Source: Candidatus Zixiibacteriota bacterium (GTDB taxonomy: Bacteria > Zixibacteria > MSB-5A5 > CAIYYT01). Taken from it: a DNA stretch of 9,578 bases. Position numbers and translations under genes: made by a program. The notes beneath the pieces are model-generated. The model saw only the letters and a list, made by a program, of their open reading frames with translations, was not told where the DNA came from and made no database searches. Positions 6,160 through 9,578 of this stretch are shown piece after piece. The first letter of the stretch is position 1, and every line of letters begins with the position of its first letter. The DNA is taken from NCBI GenBank assembly GCA_026397575.1, contig JAPLUP010000209.1:1-9578 (forward strand), written 5' to 3'.

Positions 6160-8043
6160 ATGGTCATCCGTTTGCTGAAATACTTTGCGCCTTACTGGAA
6201 ACAGTTGGCACTGTCGCTGCTTTTTGTACTGCTCTTTGTGGTGACTTCGGCGGCTATGGTCTATCTGGCGACCTCCTTGATCGGTTCGTTGTTTACGACA
6301 GGCGCACCGGCAGCCGATGTCACCACCGCAGTTACTTCGACCGGATTCCTGGACAATATCAAGGCTTCCGTATCTAAACTGGTTGAAGCCTGGCTGCTGA
6401 CCGGTGATCGGCTTGTCGATTTGCGAAATCTTTGTATCGCGCTGGTCATTATTACTCTGTTCAAGAATCTGTTCTTTTTCCTGCAGGGGTTCTATGCGGC
6501 TTATGTCGAGCAGGGCATTACGAAGTCGTTGCGTGATCAAATCTACCAGCATCTACTGACGCTATCGCTGCAGTACTTTCACCGCAGTCGCACCGGGCAC
6601 TTGATATCATGCGCCATCAATGATGTCGCCAAGATTCACGAGACTTTCAACAACACGATCAACAGTCTGATTCGCGATCCGCTGCTGATCGTGGTTTACC
6701 TCGTCATCATGGTGATCGTGAACTGGCAATTGACGCTGGTGACGCTGGCGGTGTTGCCGGTTGTCTATTTTCTGATTTATGAGCTTGGTAAGGTAATTCG
6801 TCGTTACAGCGCGCGTGCGCAGGAAGCGATTGCCGATGTCTCTAGTTCGCTTGAAGAAACGATCAACAACATCAGGATCGTGCGGGCTTACTCGGCGGAG
6901 GAGCATGAGGCGCATAGATTCATGAAGCGCACTGGTGACTATTTTCGCACCATGCTCAAGATCAATCGCCTACGCTTGACCTCAACGCCGATTAATGAAT
7001 TGCTGGGCGTCGTGGCGGTAGTGATCATTCTGATCTGGGGGGGGAGCAAGGTCCTGCATCAGCAGTTCTTGGAGCCACAGCAGTTCTTGCTTTACCTGTT
7101 TTCGATGTATTCGATCATTGCTCCGGCAAAATCGGTGTCGAGTATTCATGTGAAGATCAGTGAGGGTATGGCGGCGGCTCTGAGAATCTTCGATTTGCTC
7201 GATACCAAGGCGCAAACGGTTGAAGTGGAACAGCCAGTGGAGCTGCGCGAATTCAAGAAAGAAATCGTGTTTGACCGCGTGTCCTTCAAGTATGACAGGG
7301 GAGACATCGTGTTGGACGAAATCAATTTCAGCGTCAAGAAGGGGCAGATCGTGGCGATTGTCGGGCCGTCCGGATCGGGTAAATCGACTCTCATCGATAT
7401 GGTCTGCCGTTTTCACGATCCTTTGCATGGCACGATTAAGATAGACGGAGTTGATTTGCGGAACGTGTCATTCATCTCGCTGCGGAAGTTGCTTGGCGTT
7501 GTGACGCAGGAGACGATTCTGTTTAACGACACCGTCGCCAGCAATATCGCGTACCCGTCAGTGACGCCCGATCGTGCGCGTGTCCGACAAGCCGCGGAGG
7601 CTGCCAATGCACACCAATTCATTAGCGACATGCCAAACGGCTACGACACAGTTATCGGCAACCGAGGCATGATGGTCTCCGGAGGTGAACGGCAGCGGCT
7701 GGCAATTGCGCGCGCGTTGATGAAGGATCCGCAGATATTGATTTTTGATGAAGCGACCTCGTCACTGGATACGGAATCGGAACGTTTGGTGCAGGAGGCC
7801 ATCGACCGTTTGATGGTTGGTCGCACGACGATTGTGATCGCACATCGTCTGTCGACGATCCTGCACGCCGATCAGATTCTGGTGATGAAAGGTGGCAGAA
7901 TTGTCGAACGCGGACGACACGAAGACTTGCTGCGTTTGAACGGCGCTTACCGGCGACTATACGACCTGCAGTTCGAAAGGAACAATGCACTCCCGACTGG
8001 AACGGAAAACACCACGGCTGGCGAGAACTCTCAAGGAGTTTGA
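6160..8043 (+). CDS. msbA: MsbA-like lipid/lipopolysaccharide ABC exporter (fused TMD-NBD)
   Basis: This 627-residue half-transporter is expected to dimerise in the inner membrane and flip lipid A-core or a similar lipid. Residues 1-340 form the type IV exporter membrane domain, with hydrophobic segments near 15-40, 90-112, 170-190, 192-210 and 280-295. The nucleotide-binding domain shows Walker A GPSGSGKST (402-410), Q-loop Gln450, signature VSGGE (506-510), Walker B ILIFDE (526-531), D-loop SSLD (534-537) and H-loop His562, so it should be active. The signature begins with Val where Leu is usual. The loop between the first two helices (about 43-90) is longer than in E. coli MsbA and Thr/Ala-rich. 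The C-terminal 20 residues are polar and overlap the GT9 start by 59 nt. No good ribosome site precedes ATG 6160, though AGCGAG is nearby. Export of another glycolipid is possible. Confidence 0.85.
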   Translation: MVIRLLKYFAPYWKQLALSLLFVLLFVVTSAAMVYLATSLIGSLFTTGAPAADVTTAVTSTGFLDNIKASVSKLVEAWLLTGDRLVDLRNLCIALVIITLFKNLFFFLQGFYAAYVEQGITKSLRDQIYQHLLTLSLQYFHRSRTGHLISCAINDVAKIHETFNNTINSLIRDPLLIVVYLVIMVIVNWQLTLVTLAVLPVVYFLIYELGKVIRRYSARAQEAIADVSSSLEETINNIRIVRAYSAEEHEAHRFMKRTGDYFRTMLKINRLRLTSTPINELLGVVAVVIILIWGGSKVLHQQFLEPQQFLLYLFSMYSIIAPAKSVSSIHVKISEGMAAALRIFDLLDTKAQTVEVEQPVELREFKKEIVFDRVSFKYDRGDIVLDEINFSVKKGQIVAIVGPSGSGKSTLIDMVCRFHDPLHGTIKIDGVDLRNVSFISLRKLLGVVTQETILFNDTVASNIAYPSVTPDRARVRQAAEAANAHQFISDMPNGYDTVIGNRGMMVSGGERQRLAIARALMKDPQILIFDEATSSLDTESERLVQEAIDRLMVGRTTIVIAHRLSTILHADQILVMKGGRIVERGRHEDLLRLNGAYRRLYDLQFERNNALPTGTENTTAGENSQGV

Positions 8044-9145
8044 AACCCAGTTCAAGTGGTTGGCAATTTGGCTGTTCTTGCTTCCCTTCCGAAGCCGACA
8101 TCTTCGGCAGGGAGGAATATTCGAACCGACAAAGGTCCGCCGGGTTCTCTTTCTGCGGCAGGACCGTATCGGGGACATGGTCGTAACTTTGCCGACAATT
8201 CACGCTCTTAAGCGAAGATACCCGCATATCGAAATCGGTGTATTGGCATCGCCGGCGAATTTGTCGGTGATCAAACATGACACGACTGTGAGTGAAATCC
8301 ATCTCTACAACAAAAGGCGTCTTGGTGACACTCTGCGCGCGTTGCGCTATATTCGGCGATATAGATACGATGTCGTCATCGACCTGATGACCGGCACATC
8401 GATCACGTCGCTGATTCTGACGCTTTTACTGGCCAAGGGGAGTTTTAAGATCGGATTGAGCAAGGAAGCGTTTCGACGATATTACGATTACTATACACGC
8501 GAGGATGTGCTTGGCGAAAAGCACATTGCTTACCAAGTCGGCGCGACGCTGCTTCCGTTCGGCATTGACTTGACGCAGGAGCCGCTTGATGGCGCGGTGC
8601 GTCTGTCGGTGGGGCAATGGGAGAAGGGAGCGCAAATCGTCGCCAAGCTGCGCAACAACAGGTATGAGAGGATGGTCGGCATCAATATCTCCGCCGGCAG
8701 AGTCAATCGCTCCTGGGATCAGCAGCGTTATGCGACGACACTGGCTCGATTGTCCCGCAGTTATCCCCAACTGCAGTTTGTCATATTGTGCGACCCGCGC
8801 GATTACAGCCGCGGTGTCACGGTTGCGAAAGCTGGAAGTGGAAATGTGGCGATCATCCCGCAGGGATTATCGCTGGCCGAAGTCATCGCGGTTATCAGCA
8901 AGTTTGAGTGCATTTTGTCGCCTGACACTTCTATCTGCCATATCGCCGCCGGTCTGGGAGTGCCGCTGTTGGGGTTCTATTCCGGCAACGAGCACAACTT
9001 CAATCGCTTCCATCCGCTCGGCAAGCGAGTCTGGACGGTGCGGGCCAACACAGCGGATTCGATCGATGGCATCACCGTCGATGACTATGCCGCCGCATTT
9101 GACAACATGATGCATGAACTATTCGATCCTGCTGTGACGCAATAG
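7985..9145 (+). CDS. Glycosyltransferase family 9 (heptosyltransferase-like)
   Basis: The 386 residues form a GT-B enzyme of the ADP-heptose:LPS heptosyltransferase family, acting at the inner face of the cytoplasmic membrane. VRRVLFLRQDRIGDMVVTLP (51-70) is the family N-terminal motif; Asp64 aligns with the catalytic Asp13 of WaaC. INISAGRVNRSWDQQRY (233-249) opens the C-terminal domain. ILSPDTSICHIAAGLGVPLL (310-329) is the donor-binding motif. An N-terminal extension of about 50 residues with a hydrophobic stretch WLAIWLFLLPF (25-35) may aid membrane attachment. The ATG lies inside the end of the exporter gene (59-nt overlap) with AAAGGA close upstream (spacer about 3 nt), so the genes are co-expressed. 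Its last 30 codons lie in the duplicated 273-bp unit. The sugar donor is not proven. Confidence 0.88.
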   Translation: MHSRLERKTPRLARTLKEFETQFKWLAIWLFLLPFRSRHLRQGGIFEPTKVRRVLFLRQDRIGDMVVTLPTIHALKRRYPHIEIGVLASPANLSVIKHDTTVSEIHLYNKRRLGDTLRALRYIRRYRYDVVIDLMTGTSITSLILTLLLAKGSFKIGLSKEAFRRYYDYYTREDVLGEKHIAYQVGATLLPFGIDLTQEPLDGAVRLSVGQWEKGAQIVAKLRNNRYERMVGINISAGRVNRSWDQQRYATTLARLSRSYPQLQFVILCDPRDYSRGVTVAKAGSGNVAIIPQGLSLAEVIAVISKFECILSPDTSICHIAAGLGVPLLGFYSGNEHNFNRFHPLGKRVWTVRANTADSIDGITVDDYAAAFDNMMHELFDPAVTQ

Positions 9146-9153
9146 GTGAACCG

Positions 9154-9339
9154 ATGCCGACATTGTCAGTAATACTTATTACAAACAACGAAGTAAACAA
9201 CATCCGCCGAGCGCTTGACTCGATCAAGTTTGCCGATGAAATCATCATCAACGATTCCGGTTCGACCGACGGAACTCTTGAAATCGCGCAAGCATACGGC
9301 TGCCGAATCATCCGGAGCGAATTCGCCGGATTCGATTGA
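9154..9339 (+). pseudogene. Truncated GT2 glycosyltransferase head (first copy)
   Basis: A good ribosome site (AGGTGA, 4-nt spacer) and ATG begin MPTLSVILITNNEVNNIRRA, then FADEIIINDSGSTDGTLEIA and a short tail ending EFAGFD before TGA at 9337. This is the N-terminal nucleotide-binding half-motif of GT2 enzymes of the KdtX/WaaE type, whose full length is about 250-300 residues. At residue 59-60 the gene meets the second GT9 tail and stops. It lacks the DxD and catalytic parts, so a working enzyme is excluded. Most codon changes against the second copy are silent, so this head has not decayed as a long-dead pseudogene would. Confidence 0.8.
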
Positions 9340-9418
9340 TGGCATCACCGTCGACGACTATGCCGCCGCATTTGACGACATGATGCGTGAACTATCCGAC
9401 CTTGCGGTGACGCAATAG
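9329..9418 (+). pseudogene. Orphan C-terminal tail of GT9 (second copy)
   Basis: Twenty-nine codons matching the GT9 C-terminus are followed by TAG: DSIDGITVDDYAAAFDDMMR, then ELSDLAVTQ. They differ from the intact gene by N-to-D, H-to-R, F-to-S and P-to-L plus four silent changes. No start or ribosome site precedes them in frame, so they should not be translated as a GT9 product. Confidence 0.8.
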
Positions 9419-9426
9419 GTGAGCCG

Positions 9427-9578
9427 ATGTCAACATTGTCAGTGATACTCATTACAAACAACGAAGTGAACAACATCCGCCGGGCGCTGGATTCGGTCAG
9501 ATTTGCCGATGAAATCATCATCAACGATTCCGGCTCAACCGACGGCACTCTTGAAATCGCGAAGGCTTACGGCTGCAG
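9427..9578 (+). CDS. GT2 glycosyltransferase, N-terminal part (KdtX/WaaE-like), runs off right edge
   Basis: Fifty codons are visible: MSTLSVILITNNEVNNIRRA, then LDSVRFADEIIINDSGSTDG and TLEIAKAYGC. The NDSGSTDGT segment is the GT-A donor-binding start of family 2 enzymes, and the closest pattern I know is the KdtX/WaaE group that adds a hexose to the LPS inner core. The AGGTGA ribosome site overlaps the TAG of the preceding GT9 tail, as in the first copy. This is the copy that could continue into a full gene. Its DxD and catalytic residues lie beyond the window. Confidence 0.8.
   Translation, partial: MSTLSVILITNNEVNNIRRALDSVRFADEIIINDSGSTDGTLEIAKAYGC

Larger units (their letters stand above)
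9054..9578 (+). repeat. Direct tandem duplication, 273-bp unit, of the GT9/GT2 junction
   Basis: Unit one is 9054-9326. Unit two starts at 9327 and is cut by the window end after 252 bases. Base-by-base comparison shows about 27 mismatches and no indels (roughly 89% identity). Each unit holds the last 30 codons of GT9, the TAG stop inside the AGGTGA ribosome site, and the first residues of GT2. At the break both sides share CGGATTCGAT (9054-9063 and 9327-9336), consistent with microhomology or with an assembly overlap. The unit length is a multiple of three, but the frames of the two genes differ, so no fusion protein forms. Confidence 0.93.

Noticed and set aside
7652..8302. 216-codon minus-strand frame opposite the exporter and GT9 genes
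   Set aside because: The plus-strand frames there carry Walker B, H-loop and GT9 motifs. The antisense product has no family pattern.
8586..9110. 174-codon plus-strand frame inside the GT9 gene
   Set aside because: Shifted-frame shadow of GT9, rich in Ser, Arg and Cys, without any motif.
9054..9578. CRISPR array, integron cassette or insertion-sequence origin of the repeat
   Set aside because: There are two adjoining long units without spacers, terminal inverted repeats or a transposase. The content is ordinary GT9 and GT2 coding sequence.
9573..9578. CTGCAG (PstI site) at the last bases, suggesting a clone end
   Set aside because: A six-base site at the edge can be chance, and the same codons occur in the first unit with a different base. 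There is no vector sequence.

Overview
The window reads as a chromosomal stretch of a Gram-negative bacterium of moderate G+C. The evidence is an MsbA-type lipid exporter, a heptosyltransferase-like GT9, a KdtX/WaaE-like GT2, and a lipobox protein that resembles LolA/LolB or DUF4292 proteins. The gene mix (two-domain NAD(P)-glutamate dehydrogenase, PHP histidinol phosphatase, YjbQ, M50 protease) would suit an uncultivated FCB-type lineage, for example a Zixibacteria-like one. That placement is inference only.

Left part (1-1048, minus strand): the 5' end of an ornithine-aminotransferase-like gene runs off the left edge. It has an unusually clear promoter (TTGACA, 16 bp, TATACT) whose -10 lies inside a perfect 9-bp inverted repeat. 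Upstream are a 26-residue single-helix membrane microprotein and a yjbQ (UPF0047) gene. A TATAAT box for yjbQ sits at the divergent junction near 1140.

Centre (1147-6076, plus strand): a tightly packed gene train holds a glyoxalase-II-like metallo-beta-lactamase-fold hydrolase, a PHP histidinol-phosphatase-like enzyme (TAATG junction), a 3-methyladenine DNA glycosylase (overlapping start), glutamate dehydrogenase (its Shine-Dalgarno overlaps the previous stop), an M50 site-2-type membrane protease, and an outer-membrane-type lipoprotein. The M50 gene has no ATG, GTG or TTG where its family begins. Instead an ACG stands exactly at the expected position behind a strong Shine-Dalgarno.

Right part (6097-9578, plus strand): an envelope glycolipid module holds an MsbA-like ABC exporter, an overlapping GT9, and then a GT2. 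The GT9/GT2 junction is duplicated. A 273-bp unit from 9054 is followed at once by a second copy, about 89% identical without indels, which reaches the window end. The result is an intact GT9, a truncated GT2 head, an orphan GT9 tail, and a second GT2 head that continues beyond the window. In the GT2 part the two copies differ mostly at synonymous sites and share a 10-bp junction microhomology. This could be a real tandem duplication or a join of two strain alleles during assembly. It is the most unusual structure in the window.

I saw no CRISPR array, tRNA, rRNA, insertion sequence or phage gene, and no clear new defence or mobile system.
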